The position numbers were made by a program, and so were the translations under genes. DNA of 64,000 nucleotides, from NCBI RefSeq assembly GCF_024713945.1, contig NC_134686.1:2504001-2568000 (forward strand), read 5' to 3'. Under the pieces are notes generated by a model. That model saw nothing but the letters and a program-made list of their open reading frames with translations. It was not told the origin of the DNA and made no database searches. The DNA comes from Dermatophagoides farinae. Taxonomy: Eukaryota; Arthropoda; Arachnida; Sarcoptiformes; Pyroglyphidae. Position 1 is the stretch's first letter; each line of letters starts with the position of its first letter. This document shows positions 48,911 through 61,651 of this stretch, piece after piece.

Positions 48911-51900
48911 TTATTTGGATGGAGCAAATATCCGAATTTCATCTGAATCTTGTTTCATTGTCATTTTACCGCGTCGTTTTATCTCCATTAAACGACGTTG
49001 TCGTTCTTCATCGCGTGGACTATTTATGTTGGCAGTTATTTTATTATTATTATCATATTTTCTTGGTGATGATGTATTGTTATGTATGGTGGTCATATTG
49101 CTTGATGGTTGTCGTGATCCGATTTTAGGGCTCATCTGTGTGAAAAAGAAATTAGACGCAAAAAAACAGATAAGGAATCCATCAATCAATTATGATCACA
49201 AATAGATAGACATCGAATCGTGAATGGTAAGAAACCCAAAGAACAAAAAAAAGGAAAACATAAATCATGACATTATTAAATTAAGGAATTTGGCCAACTT
49301 GGCCAACTCATTTGAAATTACAGTTTTAGAATTGGAATCTATTTGATCCAATTGTGGTGATGGTTTCCAATGATTCTGTTTAAATTGAATCAATTCATCA
49401 AATGATTGATTCACATCATGAACTTGTATCATGACCATGTCCCAAAATCCTTGAAGATCATCACTTTGAATCTTGAATTGTTCGCCATCGGCTTGATTCT
49501 ATACAACCAGTAATCAGTAGAATAGTAAACAATTAATAATAAATCATTAGATAATGAAAATAGACGGTTCAGTATGCTTACAATACTATCTTCGCATAGT
49601 TTTTGAAATTGTTGAAATTTTTTATCCAATAAAAGATTTGCTTTGCCAATGGCTGATCGAATCTTTCCTATACATTCTTCGGGAATGTCTTTGGTATTCG
49701 CTAGCCATTTCTCACCTTGTTGTATCTTGTTCTGTATTCGGGCTTGTTGTTCCTGGATTTTTTCCATAAATGCTTGGCCATCATGATTTTTATGTGAATG
49801 CGGTTGATGTTCCCTTAGCCACCAGTCTTTATCGAAAGAGTTGTTATTCGATTTATTGTCTTCTGATGATTCTATGAAATAAAATAAATAAAATTTTAAA
49901 AGTTTAGACATTAATTTAATTAATCATTCAATTTACCAGAATTATCGACGGAATTTATTTTTTGAAACAATTTACTGCTTGCCAATGTTGTCTTGATTTG
50001 ATTGGTCGGAGATGTTTCGGTAGTATTAGGATGGATGCTTTTTTCAATCGATTGACCTTTTTTAACACGACTTTTGTTCCAATCATCAGCGAATGATTCT
50101 CCATAAAGACTTTCAACTTTTTTGTGGAGAAATCCTTTTGAAGATCCCACTGGAAGACTTGTGAAACGATCCTCGACTGGACTACGTAGTAGAGAATCGT
50201 CACGTCGATATTCGGATGTATATCGATTATATGGAACATAACCATGATTTACACGACTAATATTCACATATGAAGGCTGATTTTGTTGAGAATTTTGTGA
50301 TTCAAAATGATTGTTCTGTTGATTTGCAATCATTTTTGACTTTTTATTCTTATCCGTTGAATGTGAGAAATATTCTGATTCAGAATTAATAATTGTAGCT
50401 GGCGATTGAGCGGGCGGAAGATGTATATGATTTGAAGGTAAGCAAATTGAACGATAATTTGATGGTGAAGAATGTTCAACACAATCAACTGATTCTGATG
50501 ATTGTTTTGATTTCGGAACAGGATGAAAATTTGACAATGAAATTGATTGTGAAATTGTATATTGTTCAGGATGATGAGTATTAATGTTGTTCAAATCATT
50601 TGCAGGTTCTGAAGACGAATATATGATAAATGTTTGATGATCATCAAGTTTATGATCTGGATCGAAAATTTTTGTCGAGGTTTGTTGACTATCGAAATGA
50701 GTACTACTTGTCTCTTGCACTGGGTCGGTTTGTTCTATTTGAATGTCACCATTTATGGCAATCTCCTGTGAAAAAGTAATTTGAAAAACAAAAACAAAAT
50801 TAATGACGAAAGCAATTTTTAAAAAGGGTTAATATATATAAAAAGATGAAGGAAAAAAAATAGCGGAAGCAAGAATTAATCATATAACGAGCACGGGCAT
50901 AATGTACAAGTTTATAGGATGGTTGTCAATGGATTTTTTTTGGTTACAGTAGTGGAAATACTTTAGTGATTTTTGTTCCACAGTCAATCGAAAGTTTTGT
51001 GCTAGATACTTGAACAAAAATCCGCTAATTAGGACAAAGGCCATGCGAATGAATCAAAATGTTCATGCTCAAAACGATGAAGAACGATTAATCCATTTAA
51101 AATGGTGTGTAAATAGTTATATATAATGTCAAATTTTGTATGATGAATGAATGGAGTCTATTTAATCTATGAAATATTCAATCAGAAGAGATAGACCAAG
51201 ATACCTCGATGTGTAATTTAGGAACTATTAATGATGATGATGATGATTTTTCTAAATTTTCCGACGATTGTTGTTGTTTAGCATCATTTGATTCTTTGAT
51301 TTGATCAAATTGTTGACAATGTATTATATCAGATTTGGTCAATGTTTTTCCATTCTGATAGGTAAGACGACGAGGTTTCTTTTTCAATAAAGTTTCAGTT
51401 GTTTTATGATGAGTTAAATCGACAACAGATGAGATACGTTTTAAACAGGAAAGTTTTTTAAATAATGAATGCAAATCATTTGTTGTTGAACTTAAACATT
51501 TGGACAATTGCCTAGGGAATAATTTCCGTGATTTAGATTGTTGAACTTCTTCTTCTTGTTTATCATCTACGATTGTTGTTGGCGATACATCAGGAATGAT
51601 TTTTACTCGAAAATCTTCTTCATATATTTGTCGTCGAAATTTTCGATGATGATCATCATCCGATTCATCATATACTGATGATGATGAATAATTTAACGAA
51701 TCTTCTTTTGAATCGGAAGAAGGAAATTGAACAAAATGAGCAAATGTTTCACTACGATGATGTTCATAACGGAATGTAATCTCATCCAATGATTTGCTAT
51801 CATCATCATCACCTTTATTATGGCCAAATAATTCATTCAAATGATTCGGATCTTCATAGGACACAAAATTATAATTTAAATTTATTTTAATTTGATTATC

Positions 51901-51963
51901 ATCATTCAATGCTGGATCTGATTGCTGATGATGTTGATCATTGATTGAATCATTTTGATTCAT
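48911..51963 (-). CDS. DLGAP: DLGAP/GKAP (SAPAP) postsynaptic scaffold, vulcan-like
   Basis: Exon model complement(join(48911..49135, 49322..49498, 49582..49871, 49937..50765, 51205..51963)) closes at 759 aa from the ATG at 51963. DLGAPs link PSD-95/Dlg to Shank in synapses. The first 500 residues are Ser/Asn/Gln-rich with Asp runs, as usual. The GKAP homology region is clear: KWLANTKDIPEECIGKIRSA then GKANLLLDKKFQQFQKLCED, DLQGFWDMVMIQVHDVNQSFDEL and the near-C-terminal RQRRLMEIKRRGKM...DEIRIFAP. The model ends APSK, without the QTRL Shank-binding tail of vertebrate members. The reading frame stays open upstream of 51963 to a possible acceptor at 51979-51980 (phase 0), so one or more 5' exons may be missing. 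Confidence 0.87.
50766..51204 (-). other. DLGAP intron 1 of the model (439 bp)
   Basis: Bounded by a donor GTATCT at 51204 and an acceptor TTTTTCACAG ending at 50766. AT-rich; no exon recognised. Confidence 0.6.
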
Positions 51964-54845
51964 TTCGTAGAAAAATTTCTATACACTGAATGAATGGCGA
52001 AAACAATAAATATCGAACCGATCGATACGAAGAGCAAAAGATCAATGGGGACATTTTGATTAGAATCACTGTTATGATCGATTTAACAAAAAAAAAACTC
52101 GTGATTGACACCAATGATGATGATGAACTTTTCTTTTGTTGTAGTTTTATTTGTTGTTGATCATCATCGAACAAATAGAAATTCTTGTCATCATTCTATA
52201 AAGATAGATCATCATTATTTCGATGTTGTTGTTGTTGTTGTTTGATTGACAACAACACATGATGTGTGCGTGTAAATGGTGGGATATAGATTTTTCTATT
52301 TTGCCAATTATTGTCTTTCAACATTAATCAATTATAAATTAAATTAAAAAATAATTTCAACAGCTATACTTGTACTTTTAAATGAATCAATAAAGATCTA
52401 TCCAATCGATATTTATCGATATTGTCGAATTTCCTATTACGATGATGATGATGATGATGATGTGGTTTTTTTTGTACATGTGTTTGTCAAAGATTAGAGA
52501 AAATTTGCATTTTGGTTCACTATGTTTATATTTATTTTTATATCCTGAAAGCTCTAACCGTTAATCACCGGTATCCAATACAACTAATTGATATTTTGGC
52601 ATTATCATCATCATTATAATCTATACATATTGTTTTCATTGTAAAAACTATGGAAAATGGAAAAAAAAGAATGTGAAACATAGAAAGCAATGGGCAAGGA
52701 AAAAACGATATAATGGATAATACTTGCGAAGCATAATATAAAAATGCTGGATTTCCATAAAAAGATAAAATGAAAAAAAAGAGAAAAGAATAAAATGATT
52801 GAGCATCAAATATGGTAAATGATAATAGAGATCTAATAAAGAAAATCGTTACCAATCAAATTTTTTTTTTTTGAGAATTCTTCGTTGTTGCCGTTGCCAA
52901 AGACTAGATGAATTTCAAAGCACTGAAATTGTTTGTTTACATAAAAATCACAATCAATAATTGTGTCGAGTATTCAAATGGATCAATGTTGAACGTTTAA
53001 GTTTGATATTTTCACCATAGTGTTTTCGTTGATTATAGGATGTGTTTTGACTATTATCAAATTAAGGAAGATTATTATTCGAGTATTTTGAATCAATATC
53101 ATCAACAACAACAACAACAAAAAAATTGGATGATGATGGTGACATTAAGTGCGGTTGTTCATGCTAGAGATAGATTGTTATTTTTTCATTTCATTTTCAT
53201 TTCATGTGTATATATATATCATATCCATCAACAATTGTAATGATTGCTTCATTCCTTCTGAATTGTTGTCATCACACATCACTATCACATATCATTAATT
53301 TCACTAAATTTGTTCGGTTGAATTTTTATTATTATTATTGCTTTATCATCAATGACGATAATGATGAGCAGTGAGTCGAATATATGACAATATTGAAATA
53401 TCGTTGGTTGTCTTTATCTCTTTTGAATGAAACACATATATAAATTTAAATGAATGACAATCTGTGAGCATCATATATGGATGAATCCATCATCATTAGC
53501 CATTCATATTTGAATGTTGTTTTTCCAGTTTCAATTGTTATTGAAAAAAAATGATCACACACACACACACTTATACACAATAGAAATGGGCTTGTTTCAA
53601 TAATGCTACTCACCCGGATTCGGGAGTTTTTTTTTGTTTGTTTGAATCGAATGAATCATACCCGATAATAACTAATTGAAGTATAGAAGGAATAACAACA
53701 ATAACAATGACGGGAACGACGTCGTAGCATTCCATATGAATGATTCAGCAGATTGAATTCTATAGTTTCGGAAAGTTGGACCCGATTGGTAGTGGCCAAA
53801 AATAAAATAAAAAAACAAGACTCGTCTATTCGTACATTCGGGTTGTTATATATTGTGATATATGGATGACACATAGACTCAAAACGAGATGAATCCAAAA
53901 TGTTTTGGTTGGTTTGTACACAAACGCCAGTTGGTTTTTAAATGTTTGAAAACGTGCCACAAATACAAAACGTGTGCATTTGTTAATCGTAATGATGATG
54001 AGAATTGTAGATAAAATTCACATTTGATAAAGTAGTGTTACCGATACACTAATTAAACAAATGTTCATTCATTTGATATAATACCTATGGGTGAAACAAA
54101 AATAATCATTTTTTTTTTTTTTTTTTTTTTGGTAGACGCACAGGCATATAAATACACATTCAAACAAACAAACAAACAATCAATCAATAAAAAAGGATTT
54201 GGAAAAAAAAGAAAATTATGAATGAATGGAATGGCTACTGATTTGTTCAACAATCAATGGCTATAAAAAAAAACAAAATTTAAAGGCTAAGCTTCACTAC
54301 TCATAACACTTTCATTCAATGAAATATATAAAGTTAAACATAATCAGTATATATTCATTCCTGTACACTATTATTTACCTGGCAACAAAATACAACGAAG
54401 AAAAAAAAATACGAAGGTAATCACCAAGCCACAGCCCATTTTTGTTTTCATGATTTCTTTCATTCTCAGCTGACCATTGTTATTAATGAAATGAGGAATG
54501 TTGTTATTGTTGTTGTTGTTGTATTCGATAGTTTACAAGGTTGATATATGATACAATGATCATTATGATGATACAAACAGGTGTCTGTGTAATACCTTAC
54601 ATATACAGAACCTACCTACCTGGCTACCTCAGTATTGTGTTTGTTCACTTGTCTATAATATGCTCACAATTGGCATTTAGTTGATTGACAAGTTTAAACA
54701 AAAACATGTCATTCTTGCCACATAATGTTGATCGATTTGTATGGGAAAAAAATGTTCAGTTGTCGTATCATGAAAATGAAAAAAAAAATTCATTTTCAAC
54801 GTGAATTAATCGGCAAAAATGATTCGAAATTTTTCCGATAAAAAG

Positions 54846-54856
54846 GCGCCATCTAT
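54846..54856 (-). promoter_or_regulatory. CTCF-like motif TAGATGGCGCC (minus strand)
   Basis: The plus strand reads GGCGCCATCTA at 54845-54855. Its reverse complement TAGATGGCGCC fits the AGRTGGCGC core known for Drosophila CTCF. It is isolated in gene-free AT-rich DNA and could mark a domain boundary. Inference only. Confidence 0.35.
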
Positions 54857-57149
54857 GAATTTAGATTCAAAGTATAGAGATTTCGAATTTGAAAAAATTT
54901 TCCTCCAAGAAACATTGTGTCTGCAGCAACGATAATAACGATGAGAAAAGATAATATTTTCGTTTCACTTGGTTGAATAAATGAATGACTGACCAAAAAA
55001 ATGGTTCATTGAATTCGGACCCAATGGCGGTAGTTGTCAGTGGTTGTCATGTTTTCAAATCACGTTTATGCCAAAAATTTGGTCTGATTTCGTCGGTAAA
55101 AAAAAGTCGTTTTAAATTTCCAACCAAAAAAAAAAAAAAAACGCTGTCCAAATGCATTGCTCATTATTATGTGTTCAACAGTCGGGAAAGTTATTTTTCA
55201 GGTTAGTGGACAATTTCATTTTCTTCCGAATAAACAACAATTTTTTTGTTGTTGTTGTTGAAAATCATTTTTCATTTTGTTAAATAATACCAATTATTAT
55301 GTCAGGTTTTAGGTGATCGTTTTATGAAAAGTGAAACAAAAAAAAAAAAAAAATGCAATTATCATTGATGATGTTGTTGTCGGGTGGTGGCGTTTTTTGT
55401 TTTGTTTCGTTTGTTTCAATTAATTTAATTTTCGAAATTTTTTTTCTTTTGCATTGAAATTCATTGTGACAACCGTTCAGTTATTATTATGATATCAATA
55501 TGAAATTCATGGAAATGGTCGTGATCCAATTTTTTTTTTTTTTTTGGTTCTGCAACACAAATTAAAATAGATTAGTTGAAGGGGAAAAATTTTCCAGACA
55601 CATGAATGAATGACAATAGGTATTTTTTTACTATTGCTACTAATCATAAGGGAAAAATAAATACATGAATCATTAAATCATCGAATAACCAAACGACTAC
55701 TTACACCTTGGATAATATGCATTTCATTTTCAAATTTGTAAAATAAAATCCACACATGGGTGTATCGTCATGATGAACATTTTTTTTTTTCGAAAACAAA
55801 AATTGAAAAGTTGTATATCGGTCAGTGGTAAAATTGAATGTTGATTGAATGAAAACAAGATCATCATCATCATCATCATTATTAGAGTGAAAACTGAAAG
55901 AAAAAATCTTTTCATTTGAATACGATTGACGACAAAACAATAAGAATCGATCCGGTCAATGATTTTTTTTTTAAATCTTCAAATAATCTTGCAAAAAAAA
56001 AAATCCGAAATCCAATAACAATAATGATGATGACGGTGATGGTGATGATAATTAATGATATGCTTGAACTTCTCCCTTCTTAAATCTCAATTTTATTATT
56101 TCACGATTAAGTCTCACTATAAACGATCGAAAATCTATCGATCAATCAACCCGATTATATAATGATAATGGGCTTAACATTTATCGTACACAAACATGAT
56201 GATGTTGCAGCCGAATTACATTGGAGATTTATTTTCATTCAGGTTGATGATAATTTGGTTGATTTGATAAACATTATCAGCTGTTTGCTGTTTCGATTGA
56301 TCCGATCATCATCATCATCATGGCATTGTCGAACAAAAAAAAAAAAAAAAAAAAAAAAGAAAAGAAAAGATCAATTCGTGAAAGGAAAAAAAAGAAAAAA
56401 AAAACTGGATCAATTATGATGATGATCATCATCATATCAGGAATAGTAATTCTTTTCATTTCATTTTTATATATTTCAAAAAAAACTCACCATAACTTGT
56501 ATATTGATTGATTCCATTAATAGTAACAAAATTGATTATCAAAGATTACCATTTCAATATATATATCGATATCGATATATTTCATTATTACGCAGATCAA
56601 TCTATCTATGATTACTATGTGCCAAATATATGATGATGATGATGACGTTATCTGCAAAAAAAAAGAATGGCAAAACTATGATTATGAATATATGGAAAAA
56701 AAAGATAATAAAAAAATTTTTTTTTTGTCTTACTTCATTTTTTTTCATCTTGAAGCCAATTGATTGATATCGGCCAATATGAAATGAAATGATCAATGTG
56801 TGTGTGTGCAATTACAAATGTAGAATGTTGTCATGTTGTTTTTCCAGAAACAAAAAAAAAAAAAAAAAGTTCAATCGTCATTTCAATATTATTCAATCGT
56901 TGGACTATTGACCACTTTCTGACGACATTATTATTATTATCGTTTTTGATTTGATTATCGCTGGACAAACAATGTGGTCATTTTGGTATACAAATGACCA
57001 CATGTATATGTAGTTGAAATAAAACAATAATAATAATAATATGCGATGTAAAATGATAGATAAATTCCATTTGATTACTTGTGATTGACAACAACAACAA
57101 TCGATTCATTTCATTTTGAGATTCAAATTGAATCCAATCAAATCTATTA

Positions 57150-57300
57150 TTACCATAAAATCACGACCATAAGGAGGCATCTTATACAATAAAAGGTTGA
57201 AAAATATCCTCATACATAATACGTTTCTTTAAGAGAGATAAAAAAAACATCTGCGTCTTATATCCAAGTTGCGTCTTATTTCGTCTCTATTTTAGGGTAA
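57150..57300. mobile_element. Eroded MITE with imperfect terminal inverted repeats
   Basis: The left end TTACCATAAAAT...GACCATAAGGAGGC and the reverse complement of the right end TTACCCTAAAAT...GACGAAATAAGACGC align over about 35 bp with mismatches. Inside the right half, GCGTCTTAT occurs twice (57253-57261 and 57271-57279), a pattern recalled from animal MITEs whose ends repeat ATAAGACGC. The family is not assigned; no clear target duplication. Confidence 0.55.
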
Positions 57301-59096
57301 ATAAAAAAAATCAATTGGATGCGGAACACACAGTCAAAAAAATAAAAAGACATTCACCTTAATAAATACCAATTGTTTAAAAAAAAACTCGTCATTATTG
57401 ATCAAATTACCAATCAATGGTAAAATGTTATTAACATTTTCGGATCAAAAAAACAACAACAAACGATGATTCAACATTTGACGATAATGACGACGCCCAA
57501 AAAAAAAACGATGATGAACACTCCCCGAAAATCGAATGTTCCAAATGAATGTTTTTCTTTTCGTTTGTTCATTGCACACACACACACACACACAAGTCCA
57601 AATGACGGAATTTAAACGACACATTATAAACACCTTGTCATTTTTCTATGCTGATGATTGGGCGTATTTGTTCATTTCCTTTGCTTATGTGTGTAACATG
57701 TTTTCTGCCATATTATTTTCTGTTCGGGTGTGTGTGTATTATATACAAATGTTCATTCCAAAATAATAAATTAGTCCGTTATTTAAATGTCCACGAGTGA
57801 AATTCGATCCAAATGATCACCAAAACAAAACAAAAAAAAAAAATCTGATACAGGAAAAGAAAACAGAAAAAAAACAAAAATTAAAACCAGTGTTTTTTTG
57901 AACAAACAAACAAACAAAAACATACCATTTTCAATTCAAAATCTTTACATACCACAAATGGATTCGATTTTTTTTTTGTTTTGTTTTGTTTTGTCGACAA
58001 AAAACCGTTTTGCTTGAAAAGTTTTTTTTTTTTGTTTGATTATTATTATCATTATATGACAAACATACATACCAAATATGTTGAACACAAGCCATTTAAA
58101 GATGGTGATGATATGGATGAAACAAGACCATTTTTTTTTCTCAATTCAAAAATTCTCGTTACATGTTTTTTTTCTTGTTGTTGTTGTTGACGAACTTTCT
58201 CTTTTCATATGTGTGTTTGTCAAATCAGTCATATGAAAAGGGAAAAAAAATAAATTTCAACTTCCTAAATGTGGATATAAAGCGGTGTTTCGACCATTGT
58301 TGATATTTGTTTGATAAAATTGAATTATGAATTTTTTTCTTTTTCATCGAATGTAGATATCTATGCTATCCATCATCAGTTACCGATATGTGTTTGATAT
58401 ATTTGCAACTGATAAGCGTTATTGGTCATTGTTCAATAGGATATGATACGGACGGATGTAATGATGATATCACGATTATACTATTAGCATTGATCTTGCA
58501 TCTTAATGACGGATGAAAAGAATGGATTCAAGTGTATCCATATCGATTCCGTTCTAATTTCAATAATGATGATGATGATGATGATCGAATTATAGATGTT
58601 TTGATTGTATAACGACATTTTTATGGGCGTTTTGTTTTACAAAGATTCATAAAATAATAAATAATAAGATAAGATTTGCTTCTCTCATTAAATGATAATG
58701 ATTGATCTAGATTTGTAATCTGAGCGATAGTCACCCATGTCATAGCGAAAAAAAAATTTTGATAGATAATTATCATCATCATCAGAAGAAGAACGATAAT
58801 AAAAGGTGTTTATAGGCTACACTTGGGTGTGCCATAATCATCATTTTTTTTCTTTTCAAGGACACGCATCAAATATGAGACAATGATGATTCCACGATAA
58901 AATGACACATAACTAATAATTGAATCAGATGATGATGATCAGTTGTTTATTTATTATATTGATTTATGGCATTAGTGAGAAAGTTGACAAAAGTATTTAT
59001 GAGGAACCCAATTCTTTACAATACTGTCCTAGAAAAATTAATTCGTTCATAAATGAATGAATGATTATTAATCAAATCAAGATTATAATAACTTAC

Positions 59097-59132
59097 ATTA
59101 AAGTCATCAAAATTAATTGCTACTGACGACAT
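59097..59132 (-). other. Candidate 5' coding exon (MSSVAINFDDFN)
   Basis: On the minus strand an ATG at 59132 opens 12 codons and runs into a strong donor AAT|GTAAGT, ending in phase 0. The composition is unlike the surrounding repeats. It could be a first exon of DLGAP, whose 51963 exon can be extended in phase 0 to an AG at 51979-51980, or of another gene. Weak evidence. Confidence 0.2.
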
Positions 59133-61624
59133 TTGATGGTGTTTTTTTTTCTCTGTTTTGTTTTACTTCTTTCCTACTTTTCAAATCGATCAAACAGAAA
59201 AAAAATAATCATTTAATCATTGATTGAACTAGTATTGGTGGTGATTGTTCAATATATAGTATTTAGAGCAACTCAAAGTGATTTTTTGTTGTTGTTGTTG
59301 TTGCCATATATTACTTGATTACTGTTGAAAAGTTGGCCACTGAATCCACCTGTATTTAAAAGATTGAAACCAGAAACTTCAATCATCAGTTTGCTTGAGA
59401 ATTTATTATATATAAAAAAAACATTCATTAATTCATGAAAATCAGAAAAAAAAACCAAAACAATTATCGTCATTATGGCTGGCTTTTCTCATTCAGTCGG
59501 TTATTGTTTTTTATTTCTGCTTCTTCATCTGTATAATGAGGTGGTAATGGAGTTTTTTTTCTGGAATGTAGAAAAAAAAACCGAAGTAAGAATTACCGAA
59601 ATCCAAGAGAGATTGAATTGATTTTGACAATGCATTAGGAATGAATATAAAAAAAAACAAAAGGATTGATAAAGAAGATTCATATTCATATTCATGATAA
59701 TAATAATAATATGGTTAATGGGATCAATCAGAACAAAGAAGAAGAAGAAGAAAAAAAATGTAAATGACGTACGGTTGGTTTTTCTCCCATCACATATAAA
59801 TGTTTCTCATATATATATATTATAATCGTCATCTTTGCTTCTGCATTTGTTGCTGTTTTTTTTTGATCATCATCATCATGATTATGATCATATGGATGGT
59901 TGATCTGGACCGAACGATTGAGGATAATGGAAAAAAAAGGATAGGATAGGAAAACATTCACATTCAGTCAGTCAGTCAGTCAGTCAGTCAATCAAACAAA
60001 GTCAAAATCAAAAGCAAAAGGTTAGCCTCTTTAATTTTTTTTTTTTTTTTGCTATACCGGGATATATAGTGTTACATTCAAACATTATTATGGTCATTGT
60101 TATAAACAACAACCACCATTATAAGAAAATGAATCAACATTTTCCATCCATTCATCCATCTATCCATCCTGTCCATCAACCTCTGTTCTCGATTCATTCA
60201 TATATTGTATGGTTTAGAGATTGAAACCAACACACACACACAACCAGATCATCATCATCATCATCATCAGCAGTAATGAAAATATTTAATCTGGCTTGAA
60301 TAACCAACAATAAAATACGCGTGTATTGAAAAAGAAACAAGCAAGTAAACAAACACAGATTATCCATCTCTTATTTGATCTTAATCTATATGATGATGAT
60401 CATCATCATTTGTAATGATGATAATCCATGATGATGTTCATTCATTCATTCATTTCATTATGGGGTTAGTGTGTAACGGGGGTGGCTCTCTATTCTTTTC
60501 ATTTATGTTCATTATTATTAACCATATACATATTCAAATTCAAATGATGAATGAAATGAAATAAAATTAATATAAGCATGATGATCATGATGATCATGAT
60601 GATGATGAACATGTGCAAATGAATACAATACAGGAATACAGAAGCTTTGTAATAAGGACAAACTTTCTATATCATAAGATTAAGTATTCAGAGATTAAAC
60701 ATAATAATGAAAAGATGAAAAATTATTATTAGTTATAGATTGAAAATGTTATTTTACCATTATTCAATCAGCCAGCCATTCAGATGATGATGATGTTGAT
60801 GATCGATAGATTGAAAAGGGATAAAAATGGATAGAAAATTCGATTATCGTCATGTTAAAATGACGATGATCAATGGATATAGTTTTTTTTGTTGTTGTTG
60901 TTGTTGGTATTTTTTCTTTTTTATAACTATGTTGATGACTTAATGAAAACTTTTTTTTTTGGATCAATAATGGATTTTTGAATAATAAATTTTTTTTTTC
61001 ATCAAAATCGATAAATTGCGAATTTTTAACATCGGGTCAAATGATGATGAAAACTATCTGGTTTATATGAATTTTTTTTTTTGGTAGTAAACAGCAGGAG
61101 TTATTTTTTTATTTTTTTGCTTTGTTTACCTATTGTCGTTCACATCGCCTGGATCATCATTGATTCATTGATCTGTCATCATCATCATTCGATCATTCGA
61201 TAAACAATCGATTGAACATACACATATTTAGATTGAAAAAAAATGAACAATGACCATTCATCATAATATTAACATCATTTATAAATGACATTTATAGATT
61301 GATGATTTGATCGGTTTTACCTCTTTCTCTCTCTGGAATCGATCCATTGATCCATCCAAAGACAGAAAAAAAGGTACAATCAACATTGACCTCAAAACCG
61401 TGTTTTTTTTTTTTTTTTGGTTGTCAAAATCTTTGACCATTGATCATTGCGTATAGGCAGGTTCAATCAATACATCTTGGATCATCATCATCATCATCTG
61501 GATAATATATCAAACATCATTTTCTATATTTACCAGATGGATTTATTTTCCCATCCACAATGACTTGAATGAATGAGGATTGAAAAACCAAAAAAAAAAA
61601 AAGAAAAGAAAAAAATTCACTTAC

Positions 61625-61651
61625 CACACTGGCTCTTCTTCGATTGAACAT
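61625..61651 (-). other. Candidate alternative 5' exon (MFNRRRASV)
   Basis: On the minus strand an ATG at 61651 opens 9 codons and ends at a consensus donor GTG|GTAAGTG in phase 0. RRRAS would be a basophilic kinase-site-like motif. Phase is compatible with the DLGAP extension, as is the 59097-59132 segment. Weak evidence. Confidence 0.15.

Noticed and set aside
52565-52855. 96-codon minus-strand frame rich in Phe/Leu/Ser
   Set aside because: Resembles a membrane protein only because of T-rich composition; no motif.
54985-55206. 73-codon plus-strand frame starting MTDQKNGSLNSDP
   Set aside because: The second half is poly-Lys from poly-A; no domain and no splice-supported extension.
58201-58240. 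11-bp inverted repeat CTTTTCATATG / CATATGAAAAG
   Set aside because: Short and AT-rich; expected by chance in 64 kb of this composition.
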